From Chaenocephalus aceratus (Eukaryota > Chordata > Actinopteri > Perciformes > Channichthyidae): a DNA stretch of 64,000 nucleotides. Every line of letters starts with the position of its first letter. Position 1 is the stretch's first letter. The stretch is from positions 1 through 64,000 of the forward strand of contig JAMFTG010000759.1 of the NCBI GenBank assembly GCA_023974075.1, written 5' to 3'. The notes beneath the pieces were generated by a model that was not told the DNA's origin, did not search any database, and saw only the letters and a list, made by a program, of their open reading frames with translations. Of this stretch, positions 1 to 13,696 are shown piece after piece. The position numbers were made by a program, and so were the translations under genes.

Positions 1-905
1 GTGGACCAACACAATACATTGACGGGTAGCAATAAAGATAAACACCATTAAACAGTTACACAAGATAACAGAAATAATATCGATAGCAGCGTCCCTAGCA
101 ACCACCTTGGTAACAATGAAAACGTTGCGATTTCCTGAAGTAATCTTCGTAATAACTAGCAAACTAAAGATCAATTGTACATCCACTGCACACATTAATC
201 TGAAATAACAACTCATATTTCTCGCATCAAATGACATCAAAACGCATTTTAATGGCCAAACTAACTTTAAAATAGGCATTTTTACAACGGAGAATAAAAC
301 GAAGTTCGGCCATGTTTTCTTTTTCTGCAGGGAGAAATGTGAAGATCACGTGACATAGAACGCCAGCCATCGGAATGAATGGTGAAAAAAACGGGGTTTG
401 TCAAACAGAGCACATGGTGTAGTCCAAACGATAGCTGGGGATTCTGGGTAGTGTAGTGTCTTCTGCCATCCTTTACTCAGAAAAAATATTTGTTTCTCCG
501 AATCGAAGGGGAGAAAAATACAAAAGCATTGCACACCAATTTAAACCAATCAATGTTGTGTAATTAACAAGGATAATCTGGTGTTTTTTAGGTCGATGAG
601 TAGTGCAGATATCACTGTAAAATCAATCGACAGTAAGGGGAAATACTTACTTCGGGTGTACAATTCCCAGTTATCCAATGGGAAATGGACGCTCACATTG
701 CCTTTAAGGGCAGCCGACACAAACGAATGCCGTGCTTCCATGAGCGTCAAATCCCGCCGCAGATGGGAATACATTGCAATCAGTTGAAAGCTATTTGCGT
801 CCCTTTATGACGCTGAAGGAGCCTAGGAGCGTCACAAACTGCACGCCACGGACACTGACCAAACGTCGCTATTGGAGGCTTAGGGAGTGAGAGTGTGTTG
901 GTCAG
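1..905 (-). repeat. Dispersed repeat family R1, copy A (no internal LINE)
   Basis: This stretch is the reverse complement of 60192-62572 with the Rex3 insertion taken out. Shared landmarks include the ends (ACCAACAC at the left, GTGTTGGT at the right), a segment around 346-534 matching 62033-62220, and one around 550-780 matching 61790-61960. The two ends are inverted repeats of about 8 bp, so a DNA transposon is possible, but I see no target-site duplication and no transposase. Its short open frames are repeat sequence and are not genes. The superfamily is not recognised. This copy shows the empty site of the Rex3 insertion at 60.3 kb. Confidence 0.75.
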
Positions 906-1694
906 TTCTGCTCAAATACACTTTCACCTCAAACCCCTGGACACATCGTTAGTAATGGCTTTCAACTATATCACCATCTGATTGACCAAGTCAAGACAAA
1001 GTAACATATTTAATGAGAGCACATGGTCTGGCTTTGATTGAGTTTCTAGAAAAAAAGGTATAGATAATAGATTGTTTCATTGAATCGGCTTAAATTCAGA
1101 TATTTGTGGGCAATATTTCCAAATGGTCAGCTCAGTGTGTTGACAGTTCTCATTTTCTTCGATTGCGCACACTTGACTATCTCCTTGTGATAAAGACCAC
1201 GTTACTCTTTGGCCTGCAGACAATAGAGTTCAGAATACCTGCTGCCAGAACAGCACCAACTAATAAAGGCTCAATCTGAGTTGAGTGAATGGGCAAGGAG
1301 TAAAAGAAGAGTGAACGTGTAAATGGAATGATTGAATACAAAGTATGCGTCGAGGAGGCGAGACACAGATGAGAGCCCTCTGTGTCCTCCCTCTGCCACC
1401 GGCCGCTCGAGAACATGATGTAGAATAACCATCTGACTCGCTACACTAATCGCACACTCCGCGCTTGATCTGCACTTCCTCCTAATTGCACAGATTTGAA
1501 GTCCCTCTCCTAATCCCCCCCGCCACCCCGTCTGTAATAGCTGTGATTTAATTGAGCTATTTAACCCGTAATTCAAGCAATATTTATTGAGTGGAGCGGG
1601 GGGGGTGAGTTGGGCATTAGCTGCCCAGATGAATACACTGAGATGAGAATGAACGCCGCTAACTGCCAGTTGACCTTCGCACCGATGGCTGGCC

Positions 1695-1714
1695 GCTCTC
1701 GCTCTCTCGCTCTC

Positions 1715-1747
<33 letters not shown>

Positions 1748-1748
1748 G
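1695..1748. repeat. CT-rich microsatellite
   Basis: Interrupted CT/CTCG dinucleotide tract. The open frames across it are repeat artefacts. Confidence 0.9.
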
Positions 1749-3158
1749 TACGCCTCGGCGCAGCAATTATGGCAAATTCAATCATAGTGAGAACTGGAAA
1801 CAGTCAGTAATGAGTTTTATATCGTGTGACTGAAGCAGGAAGGAGAGGATAGAGCACGTGGATTGCTGCTGCTGAAGGCGGGGGCTTCTCTCCTCCTACA
1901 CGTCACACACGCTGATACATGATCAGTCGTTTCTCTAAAAGAGTGGAGCAGTCATCTCAGTAAGATGTAGGATATAGGGCAATGTTCACCCATTTTGAAA
2001 CGTAATGTTGGATTTCCAGTATTAACGAGATGCTCCCAAGATTTAGCAAATGTTGTAGTAAAAGGAAACAAATAACGAATTATGCATAAATTAGCAAAGA
2101 GGGATAATTAACCCATAATATACAAGATAGTGATGGCAAGCTGTTGTGGAGGCTCCAGTAGCTTCATGTGTGCTGCCACAGGCTAACCTCAGGACTGCGG
2201 TGCATCGGGACCCCTCTACTGGAGGCAGCAGTAAGATACACTTCACTGCACTGCTGCGGAAGCATTTGGTTCTGTTTAGACCAACTATGTTTCAACAATG
2301 TTTTAAGGGTTTTAAATCTATTTATGTTCTGATTCCAAAAATCTGATGTTTATAATCCCTTTTTTCTTAATTGTACTTAAGTTTCAACTGAGGACGATTT
2401 CACATAAACTTCACAATCTACAATTTGCTAAACACGTTTAAAATGTTTTTTTTAGTCTCGTCTTATTTTCTCAACAATATAACATGCTGACAAAGTCACA
2501 GCAAGTGTTTAATAATGCTTAGAAAAACCTTTATAATTATACATTTAAAATGTGTGTGTGATGCTTGAGTGTGTCTTCTCTGTCCGTGGGAGAGAAACCA
2601 AGAGAGGACGCTGACGAGGAGGGAGGAGTGTGTTTTTCATATTCACACGCGCACGCACACAGCACTCCACAGAACATGGCTTTCTTCACTCTTCCGAATC
2701 AAGTGACGAGCAGCTCCCTCTCTCTCTGGTGTTTCATATGGAAATAGGAAATAATGGGGTGATTAAATAGAGTCGTATATTAAAGTACAGCTGACATAGA
2801 ATTAGCATAATGTGCTCTCGCCTCGGGCTGCATACTTTATTTGCCATCTGCGTTGGACCTCCCTTCCCCGGAGGGCGCGCGCACACACGCACACAGAAAC
2901 ACACACTGTGTCGCTGTTTCTTTACACACTATAACACACATTATTTACACTTTAAATCAATACATCTGTTTTGCCAATAAGGAGATACAACAGACAAACA
3001 AAAACAAGAGGAAATACAAATGATACATACAGCTGTAAATGATCTCTCTCTCCAGTATTAATCATCCATGAAGTGGTCGAGCGAACAGAGGGAGAGAGGG
3101 GGGGGTGTTTTCTGTTTGTAGTGTACAAGGTCTTAAGATCGAGCAGTGCAAACAGCGT

Positions 3159-3168
3159 GGTGTGTGTG

Positions 3169-3227
<59 letters not shown>
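3159..3227. repeat. (GT)n microsatellite
   Basis: About 68 bp of nearly pure GT. It produces meaningless Cys-Val or Thr-His frames on the two strands. Confidence 0.97.
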
Positions 3228-3305
3228 GCCCACTATAATTAAGTCAATAGACTCAAAAGAACTGTGGATATGAAAAGCTGTTCTGTATTTTGACTTTCCT
3301 CCTTA

Positions 3306-3308
3306 ACA

Positions 3309-3339
<31 letters not shown>
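3306..3339. repeat. (CA)n microsatellite
   Basis: Short CA tract with one interruption, about 80 bp after the GT tract at 3159-3227. The two are close enough to form an inverted dinucleotide pair. Confidence 0.95.
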
Positions 3340-3341
<2 letters not shown>

Positions 3342-3450
3342 TTCTCAGAGATGATGTAATATTTTAATTACTAATTGTTTATTCTTTAATGGTATTAAAA
3401 TGTATGAAACATTACTGACCGTTATCATTTTATTACACACATTGTTTTTG

Positions 3451-3522
3451 ATTATATTGATTTTGTTCATACACACATCTAAGACTCCACTTAGATGTGT
3501 GTATGAACACAATCAATATAAT
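3451..3522. repeat. Long-arm hairpin (33-bp arms, 6-nt loop)
   Basis: Positions 3451-3483 and 3490-3522 are reverse complements at 32 of 33 positions. They are separated by only the six bases 3484-3489. A transcript in either direction could fold into a hairpin of microRNA-precursor size. It could equally be a recent palindromic duplication or a minimal foldback element. It lies about 660 bp before the bcl11b terminal exon. Confidence 0.85.
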
Positions 3523-3571
3523 GTGCACAGAATGATAGTAGCTCACCATTTAGGCCAGTCCTATAAGCCCC

Positions 3572-3613
3572 GCAGCAGCAGCAGCGGCAGCAGCAGCGGG
3601 CAGCAGCGGCAGC
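3572..3613 (+). repeat. CAG/CGG trinucleotide tract
   Basis: Interrupted run of CAG and CGG triplets. It gives a short Ser-rich frame that lacks any other coding evidence. Confidence 0.9.
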
Positions 3614-4178
3614 ATTCAAAGCAGGGGCCCGAATGTCATCCCCTCTTTCCTAATCTTTAGACAATATCAGTAAAGGCAAAAAGCAAAAGAACCCTACTAT
3701 AAATAATTGTATGTTGGCTGAAAACTAATTTGCCATCCTCAACCCTTCAGAAGTGGGTGCTTGTACCTGTAGCGATATTCACAGTAGGCCCTGACAGCTC
3801 GCCACTGGATATTCAAGATTCAGCACTAGGGTTAAGTACTTGGGCCAGTCCACTGTGAACATGCACATGTGTGATCAGTGCGTGGCGTTTATGTGACAAC
3901 ATGATGAGCAATGCATCACTAGGACCATACACACTTATTTCACTGCTTTTCAGCCAATTAAGTCAATCACTGCAATGTTGTTGTCAATTCCAAAAACGGT
4001 AATGAGATATTGATGAATGAATAAGGTACATTTGACCTTTACCCAATCATTTGTTTCATTGTTCACTCTTCATATCAGATATGCTTCTTCATTTCTGCCT
4101 GAATCTGTGAGCGTGCAGTCTACGTGATGGTGTTGTCAGCTGCAGTATTTGATGTGTTTCTTTCTCTTCGTGTTGCAG

Positions 4179-6196
<2,018 letters not shown>

Positions 6197-8670
6197 GGTC
6201 TCTGTTTCCAGACTTTGCGTCACACTTTGACTAAAAAAAACTAAACAAAATGGGGTAGCTGGATACTCTTTTTCTGAAATGTTCATTTTGGGTAAATGTT
6301 GTGTTTTTAAGAAACTGCCAAATGATAAAACAGAGATCTTAACACCACTTAAGGCTGTCTAAACTGCCTCATTTGGGTTCCTTTTTAAACAATCAGTCAG
6401 TTGAGTTATAATATATGTGGAGCCTTTAACTGTGCAATAATTTCTGTATTTATTGAATTTTGTATTTTTGGCATGTGCAGGTACATTATTATTTAGGCTT
6501 TTTTTTGTATATTTGTTTTACTTGATTTAGCATTTTTCTGTTTCTTGAAACCCCATGTTATCCTGAGAGTTTTTTCAGAAGACAAAGGTCCATTTTGTTT
6601 TTTTTGGCCGCTGCTTGTAGTAAATTGTATATTAAGCTAGACGTGTGATTTCTTGAAGAGAGGCTGAATTCAATCTTCAATTTGAAAGTGGCGTTAACTG
6701 AGAATGCTAGAATTAGTCTATTTTGTGTGATGATGATACGCGGACAACAATCCTTGTAGCATGAACTGAGTCTAAAACATGTCAATATAATTGGATATGT
6801 AGCACTGAGCGTCATATTTGACAGTACATCTAAAATCAAAGAGGATCCCAAGGTTCCTGCTGAGAACAGAACTACCAGAGGATCTGGATAAGGCAGCTGC
6901 TGACTGGTACGTGGTCCCAAGCCCCGACAACGCTACGACAACCATCTTCTGCTTTCCAGCCCCTTCATCTTACTTACATTCAAACATCCATTCATTATAC
7001 TTTGCATCAAGCCATATGATCTAGGCCATTATTGATATGGACTGAACTGAGCATGAAGCCTCAGACAACAGCACAGGACATCTCAGGGTGAGCTTTACTA
7101 CTTTTGTGATTATTTATCTGCATTTCCATTTCATCATATGTTGGAATTAGCGACAGTACAACACCCCCCCGCCCCAGGCTAATGCCCAGGCTTTGTCCTC
7201 ACTTTAAAGTGGTGAGACTCATTTATATTTGAAGTTTCGAGAGAGGTACATGTGTGTGAATACATGGCAGACTACTCTTAGTTTCCTGCAGAACATTGAA
7301 TTTGATTGATTTTATTGTTAAGATGTCTAAAAATCAACAACCCTATGCATTTTGTGCTCAAATGTCTCATGACGTTTTTTTGAAAAGTGGTAGAGTAAAT
7401 GTTAACTTGTATCTTCATAGTGATTTCTAAATGTATAATCTGATTACTGAAGTCACCATGTGGTTAAGGAATCCACTAAGAATAGGAATCCTCAAAGGTT
7501 TCACCATTAGTTGTAGGACAGTTTTGTGTAAAAGAGGAAATGATATGTCAATGTGAGCGGAAGTAGTAAGACTAACGGTAAGACATCAGTTCGCTCCATG
7601 CGCCTTTGTTTTTTTAAACATCATAACCCCATCCACCTTCATAGCTGCTGTCAACTCATACATCTAGAGTCCTTAGCAACAGATCCGTACTTTATAATGT
7701 CCCCGTCCGACACGGAGAGAGCTGGACAGAAAGGGGCTGAAGGGTGGCCGAGCGTTGGGGTCTGCTGATGCTGAAGTGCCCAGGGTTGTTAGGCAAGGCT
7801 TTTTCCAATGCTGGCACTATAAAAAAAAAAGGAAATATCATTTATTTGGGACAGTTTTTGTACTGCCATTCAATTTGACATGAGTGTGCCTTGAATAATG
7901 ATCTTCCTATTTATTGTCTCAGACAAATGCAACACTTTTTATGAAGCATCAAATTGAACAACAAAAAATGTGAACTTTAACTTGTAGTTTGACATTTCCA
8001 CGGAAATATAAATTAAATAATGCTGAGTTCAGGCTAGGAGTACCCAGCACAATATCAGTGTGTCTGTGTGTGTGTGTGTGTGTATATATGTATGCATATG
8101 TACATATAAAGGCACAAACCTATATATAGATATATATCAAATTCCTCAATAGTCGGTCCAACAACAAAAAGTCACACAAAAAGAGACTCAACAACAATCA
8201 GGAAATGCAGAAACTAAAAAAAACGAATTTAGTGCACTCTGTCTTAAAATAAGTTTACAGTATTAAAACAAGTACAAGGGTAAAATAATATTTGTGTGTA
8301 TGTGTGTTTTGAACAAACAAGTATTTTTTTTTCAGTTTTGCTTATGAAGTTTCTCTGACAGTGGCGATGTGTATATTGTTTTATATTTTTTCCGGGTTTT
8401 TTTGGTGACGGGGTTTTAGTATATATATATAAAAACATATGAATATATATTACATTTTTCTTGTTTACTGTAAAAGTATACCAGTATTTGTAATATTGGA
8501 GAATGCCTGGGCATTTTACAAAAATAGAAAAAAGGTTGTTTTTCTTTTTTTTTTGCAGTCCAATTTAAATTGTGGGTCTCTTAAACTGTTTTTGTCACTG
8601 TAATTGTAAGAGTCTTAAGTTTTAGTAACTTTTATTCTGCCTTGGGTGTAATGAAATAAAAATAAACAGA
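6197..8670 (+). other. bcl11b: Putative bcl11b 3' untranslated region
   Basis: About 2.5 kb of AT-rich sequence follows the stop on the same strand, with many T runs and no transposon or coding signal. It ends at overlapping polyadenylation signals around 8655-8666. A long 3'UTR is usual for this gene family. Short (TG)n and (TA)n stretches lie near 8060-8130. Confidence 0.6.
8655..8666 (+). promoter_or_regulatory. bcl11b: Tandem AATAAA polyadenylation signals
   Basis: Two overlapping AATAAA hexamers lie at the end of the AT-rich stretch that follows the bcl11b stop. They are the best candidate for the transcript end. Confidence 0.55.
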
Positions 8671-10897
8671 TTTAAAAATGACTTGGATTTGGTGGTGGGA
8701 TGGCTGTTGGGGTTTGGTGGGTGGACGGGTTTTCTACCTTAGAACTTCAGAACATTGGTTCTGCTTTCCAGAAGAAACACACTGAGAATACTGAGTTGTA
8801 TCTAGTTCTCTTCTTCTTGAATGGAGTATCCTTCATGGATGGTTTGAAATACAATTGTAGACACTTGCTGTCTTTCCTAAGGAGCTTCTTTTTGTTAACT
8901 TGAAGGCTATGTGCATCCTGTTGTGAACACAGTACCTTGTCATGTCTGCTCTTATATCTGGTGCAGGGGAGCGTGACTTCCTGCCAATGAAAAGATACAA
9001 CTCACAGGCTGCCACCAGCTGTCTCTCTCGTTGGCAGTACAAGTATCTGATGAATGTGTACTTGTAATGAATCGTACTGAATCACATTGTACAGTAAGCG
9101 ATCACGAGGCTGTTAGACTTAAAGTAACACGAACGCAGCCAATGTTCAGTTTACCGCTCCATTATTTGTACATAGTTTTCTATGACGCTGTTTTACTTTT
9201 TATTTGTTTGTGATCTTTAACTGGCACTGGCGGTGACTTCCTGTTTCTGAATGGGGGGTGGCGGGGTGTTATTCTGTTTGACATTTCTGACCTTCATGTG
9301 TGTTTTCCGGCACATTGATATTCCTCGCATTGAGAACAGAGCACAAATACAAGCTGTTACAATTATTCATCCTCTCATTGTGGTCTCCTTTTCTTTGAGC
9401 TGGTCCAACAGACAGGGACCATGGAAACATTGACAGACATGCACCTGAAATATTACTCACAAACTCTTCAATTCTGCTCCGGCATCTGATGAAGTCCCTG
9501 CAAAACATTTACTGCTTCTCACACATAATCATATGAACACATTCAAATCCAACACATGCCAAGATATTAAGGAAGAAAACAGACTGACAGTACATTACTT
9601 TAATGTATTTGTTTGATTCGGACTTTTCTACATCCAACTCACAGGTTGCTTTGAGAAAAAAGATGATTAATTTACCCCTTTTTGAAGTGAAGATATAGTT
9701 ATTTGTTCTTGGCATGTCGTTTTCGAGCCTGAGACCTGAATAACAGGCTCAGGGCTTAACAAAATACACTCGGCCTAATATGTGTTGGCCACTAAAACCT
9801 AACCCAACATTTAAACATGCAAAGTCGTCTCTATCTTCTTCAAAACCAGCAAAAGCACAAGTCTTATATTTACTTTTAAAACTTACTTTTTTATGATTTC
9901 TTACCATTGTTTATCACTACACTTTAGGGTTTTTATTTTGTTATACTATCTAAAAGATTCACGAGTCATCTTAACCTTACATAATGGAAACATGCTCAGT
10001 GTTGCAGCTACAGAACACACTCTATTAGCAACATGAAACACTACCAGGGTCTTCAGCTCAACACGTGTAAAAGAAAAACACACACCCGCCCGCGTCTGTG
10101 TCTCAGGGCTTCTTTACATTTAAAAACCTATGAATGTGTCATACCCGATTAACGGGAAGAAACTCAGCTAACTGACGATATGAACCATTTTTACCGAAAC
10201 AAAACACAAGTCTCACAAGAAGCGTCTAAATCGATTAGCTGAGATTCCACAGATTCTAGGGGTATCACCACTGAGCGATCAGAACTCGCGACAGGGGAAG
10301 CACATACAGACATCACAACACAGAGCCTTACGGAGCGAACACGGGACATTGTCTGACCTATGCTGTTGTTCTGATCAAAAGTTATGTTCAATGGCATTAC
10401 AACGATAAAAACGCTGCTGAAGGTTAATCCATATATTTGTGTTTGAGTGTTTACATTTATAATGAAGCAGTGATGATGGATTATTGATAAACTGAAAAAT
10501 AAACCACAAAAAGACTTAACTGAACTGTTGTCGTTCAGAGAGCGTGGGCAGACACAGCCTCAGAAAGTCCTTTTATTTACCAAAAACAACTGGATATGGA
10601 TTTATTCTGGTTCGAAATGCGATTTTTTTCCCGTATTTATCTTCCACAATAATCAAATAAAGAAAACAATTGAGTTGCAGACTGTTGGTGGGGCAAAACA
10701 AGACATTTGAAAACATCCACTTGATTAATACATCCTTGATTGATTTGGTCATAGGTCATGAACACAACCTGTATCTAGTGTATGTCCGTTTGGATCCGCT
10801 GACACTGACTGAGTTGCAATAATGTTTTAGTTGTAATTAACAATGTCATTAGATTCATGCACCCACAGGAAGCCCCCCCCACCACTTCCTCCTTATA
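8671..10897. other. Non-coding intergenic DNA with repeat relics
   Basis: No gene is supported. Two relics stand out. 9625-9742 matches 60060-60191 (family R2). 10136-10290 shares pieces with 40690-40730 (inverted) and with 38080-38130 (direct). The remainder shows nothing recognisable. Confidence 0.6.
9625..9742 (+). repeat. Dispersed repeat R2, copy 1
   Basis: Shares about 120 bp with 60060-60191 in the same orientation, including CTACATCCAACTCACAG and TTTTCGAGCCTGA. In the second copy the match stops at the start of R1 copy B. The type is unknown. Confidence 0.65.
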
Positions 10898-11122
10898 GAG
10901 TGGCGAAGTCACGCCCATCTACTTCCGGTCCATGGGACCTTATTTCGGAAAAATAATGTATTGAAGTCAATGGAGAGAGAAAACTTATCTTTCGATCCCG
11001 TTTGAATTGTGCCATGAATTACACATATGATGTTTGTCAATCTTAAAAAATCATTTCCTTTTGTCGTAAAACTGTAATATAAGACTATGAAAAATACGCA
11101 ACTAGAAAGACTACAAATCCCA

Positions 11123-11123
<1 letters not shown>

Positions 11124-11180
<57 letters not shown>
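11124..11180. repeat. (CA)n microsatellite
   Basis: About 57 bp of CA just inside the left inverted repeat of the P-like element. Confidence 0.97.
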
Positions 11181-11182
<2 letters not shown>

Positions 11183-11256
11183 AGTGATGTCACAATTGTT
11201 TTCCTCCACTAAGAGATAGCTAAGATCAGCGCCATATAGATATAATCTATCTATAC

Positions 11257-12779
11257 CAGGGTTGCCAACTCTCACGCATCTGGCGTGTGACACACGCTTT
11301 CACCCTCAATCTCATGCTCTCACTCTGCCCAAACTATTCTCACGCCAAAAACAAGAATACCGAAGACTAGAAACGGTTTTGAAAACTTTTGTCATGAAGT
11401 GATCGTCTTCTATATAGAACATCTTTGATAATGTCTTCTGGCCAATCAGAATCAAGATAACGACGTGGTGTTGTTGCAGGAAGTCCCGACGGAGAATACT
11501 TTTGCTGTAGTACATCTATACATCGATACAACATTACGTGTTGATAGAAATCAACACGTAATGAAATAAGACCCCGCGGTGTGATGATTGATAGGTGTGT
11601 GGGCTGTCTTTCATTTTGACACACAGAACAATGGGGGCTATCCTCCCTTATCCACCATGTAAAGTCATTCACAGCCTCTTCCCTCTTCTCTCTGAGGAGC
11701 AGCAGGTTCAGCTTTCAGAACAAACATTTTTTTAAATATGTCGTGTAGTAATAGATATATTTATTGTTCTTCTCAAGAGAGTACCAGAATGTGTATTTTA
11801 TGTTAGTATTTAAAAGATCTCCTGGGGGAGAATCCCCCAGACCCCCCTGCAGGAGTTGGGTTTTCAGCATGTCACTCTTTCTCCTGTGGGGAAGTTGCAG
11901 GATTGGCTCCAGGTCGCCCTTTTTATTTACTACAAGACAAATGTGCCTTTTTATTTCATACAGTTCCATTTGGATTGAGACGGGAAATAATCTAAACCTC
12001 ACGCGTGGCGTTTCACTGTCAAGGGGAGCGTGTATGTAATTACATTGCACATACTGACTTCACCCCACCACTGTATGGGTTAGCCCTCTGGGTTAGCCCT
12101 ACCATAGATTACCCAACAAAAACACTCTCTGGCAACTGCCGACCCGTGTTGCGCATGCGCAGATCTAAGAACCAGTAGAAATGATAAAAAAGTAAAATTC
12201 TGCTGCTTGTTGTTCTACTAGGCCAACATAGAGTGTGTTAATTAATATGTTTGGCAGTTTGAAGTAAGTCTGTAGATTTGTGTGTGTGTGTGTTTCATGT
12301 ATAGCTCTCACGATAATTAATTTTGTTGGATACATTTTCCAGGAAATGATTGCGATAAACGATAATATTGTCGGCACCGTTGTATGAGCATATTAGACCA
12401 CTGACATAATGGTAATATATAATAATAATTGAAGTACATCCTTTCGAACTGCTAGTCACATCCTCATGTAAATGGAATGTATCGAGTTCATTTTTATTTA
12501 TCGTACGATAAGTCAATTAATTGCTTATCGCGACAGGCACACAATAAAACAGTGGAAACAAACATGTGTTTGACTTTCATTAGTGAATGAAACTTTGTGC
12601 CCTTTATAGTCTGCGTCCAATTTTGTGTATTTGTATATATTGTATATATATCCTATATCCTATATATATGCTAAGGTCCCGCTGCTGACACGATAGCAGT
12701 CATTTAGTGCGCATATGTGTAATTAAACCCATGATATCAAAATCTCACTCCAGCCAGGTACCCAAAGTTGGCAACCCTG
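11257..12779. mobile_element. hAT-like non-autonomous element nested in the P-like element
   Basis: The ends are CAGGGTTGCCAACT and its reverse complement AGTTGGCAACCCTG, the CAG...CTG form usual for hAT. The flanks (ATCTATAC and CTATATGG) are not an identical 8-bp duplication, so the boundary or the flank has decayed. No transposase is visible. Internal sequence at about 11365-11625 matches 21096-21345 in inverted orientation, inside a different hAT element. Confidence 0.6.
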
Positions 12780-12817
12780 CTATATGGTGCTGGCTAAGAT
12801 AAGATAACTTTAACAAG

Positions 12818-12931
12818 ATGCCTGTGTGCTTAGTACCAGGTTGTTATCATACCAGCAATGGGTCTTGCTCGTTCTTTCGCTTCCCGTCTGATGAAAGGAC
12901 CAGGAGTGGCTGGATCAAGTTAGCTACCTAG
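12818..12931 (+). pseudogene. THAP-domain N-terminus of a P-element-like transposase
   Basis: A 37-codon frame starts MPVCLVPGC, then SFFRFPSDERTRSGWIKL before a stop. THAP domains bind DNA through a C2CH zinc site; the N-terminal CxxxxC pair, the FxFP-type motif and the following Trp are visible. The second half of the domain (the later Cys/His pair and AVPTIF-like motif) is absent. GTTAGC just after the Trp-Ile-Lys codons may be a splice donor, so this could be a first exon. No catalytic exon follows before the element ends. Confidence 0.6.
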
Positions 12932-13603
12932 CTAGTAGCTAGCACGTTAGTTAGCATTACAGCCTTGTCATTTTTATTAGCCTTAACATGAAGTAACATT
13001 AAGTGACCCAAAATGTTAAACAGTAAGAGTAGTAGTCATATTTCGTGAACCCTTTGAAGAGTACTGTCACCGGTGTGATCATTCTATAATACACAATTTA
13101 AGCCCGGGGGAGAAATGCTAACGCTAGCATCGGCGATCGCCGATCTGTTCTACTTCATGCTATCTGCACAAAGGGTTGACATTAAACATTAAAAAGACCA
13201 GGCAGTTCAGAGAGAATCAAAGGAAGCCAGGCAGGCAGCTTTGCATGACATTCTTCTGGACGTGTTTCATTGTGGTGATAGTGAGGGTAGTCAATCCTTT
13301 TGTTGACAAGACAGTAGTGACGGCCATCTTGGTGACGCGTGTTGTTCTGTGAGACCAGAGATGTAGTTCATTGAGAGTTTCACACAAACAAATGTGTTAC
13401 TTCACAGTTTTACGACACATTTAAAAAAATGTGACTAGCAAAATTATCTTTTAAATTGACAAACATCATATGTGTAATTCGTGGCACAATTTAAACGGGA
13501 TCGAAAGATAATCTTTCTCTCTCCATTGACTTCAATACATAATTTTTCCGAAATAAGGTCCCATGGAGGTCCACCGGAAGGGGAGGGACTTCGCCTCTCT
13601 ATT

Positions 13604-13635
13604 AGCCCGGCAACCTGCTTTTATTTCCACTGAAG

Positions 13636-13696
<61 letters not shown>

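Larger units (their letters stand above)
906..4178 (+). other. bcl11b: Non-coding, probable intron upstream of the last bcl11b exon
   Basis: No coding region is supported here. The stretch ends at a polypyrimidine tract and AG just before 4179, so it is most simply the intron before the terminal bcl11b exon. It contains a CT-rich tract, (GT)n and (CA)n microsatellites, a CAG/CGG trinucleotide run and a strong 33-bp-arm hairpin. AT-rich non-repetitive blocks, for example around 2040-2120, could be conserved regulatory elements, but that cannot be judged without a cross-species alignment. Confidence 0.55.
10898..13603 (+). mobile_element. P-like (THAP-type) DNA transposon, non-autonomous, with long terminal inverted repeats
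   Basis: Left end 10903-11090 and right end about 13395-13603 are inverted copies of roughly 180 bp. Both carry GGCGAAGTC, CTTCCGGT, CATGGGACC/GGTCCCATG and the TTGAAGTCAATGGAG block. Inside, on the plus strand, is a short reading frame with THAP zinc-finger features (12818-12931), as at the N-terminus of P-element/THAP9 transposases. The catalytic part is missing. The element is interrupted by a (CA)n tract and a 1.5-kb hAT element. The exact outer boundaries and the target duplication are not clear, so the superfamily rests on the THAP frame. Confidence 0.6.

Noticed and set aside
346..534. Frame conserved between 346-534 (minus) and 62033-62281 (plus)
   Set aside because: The conservation comes from the two R1 repeat copies. 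The non-coding parts of the repeat are just as similar, so it is not evidence for a protein.
2841..3023. Short frames near the (GT)n tract in the presumed intron
   Set aside because: No codon bias, no domain, no splice context, and low-complexity neighbours.
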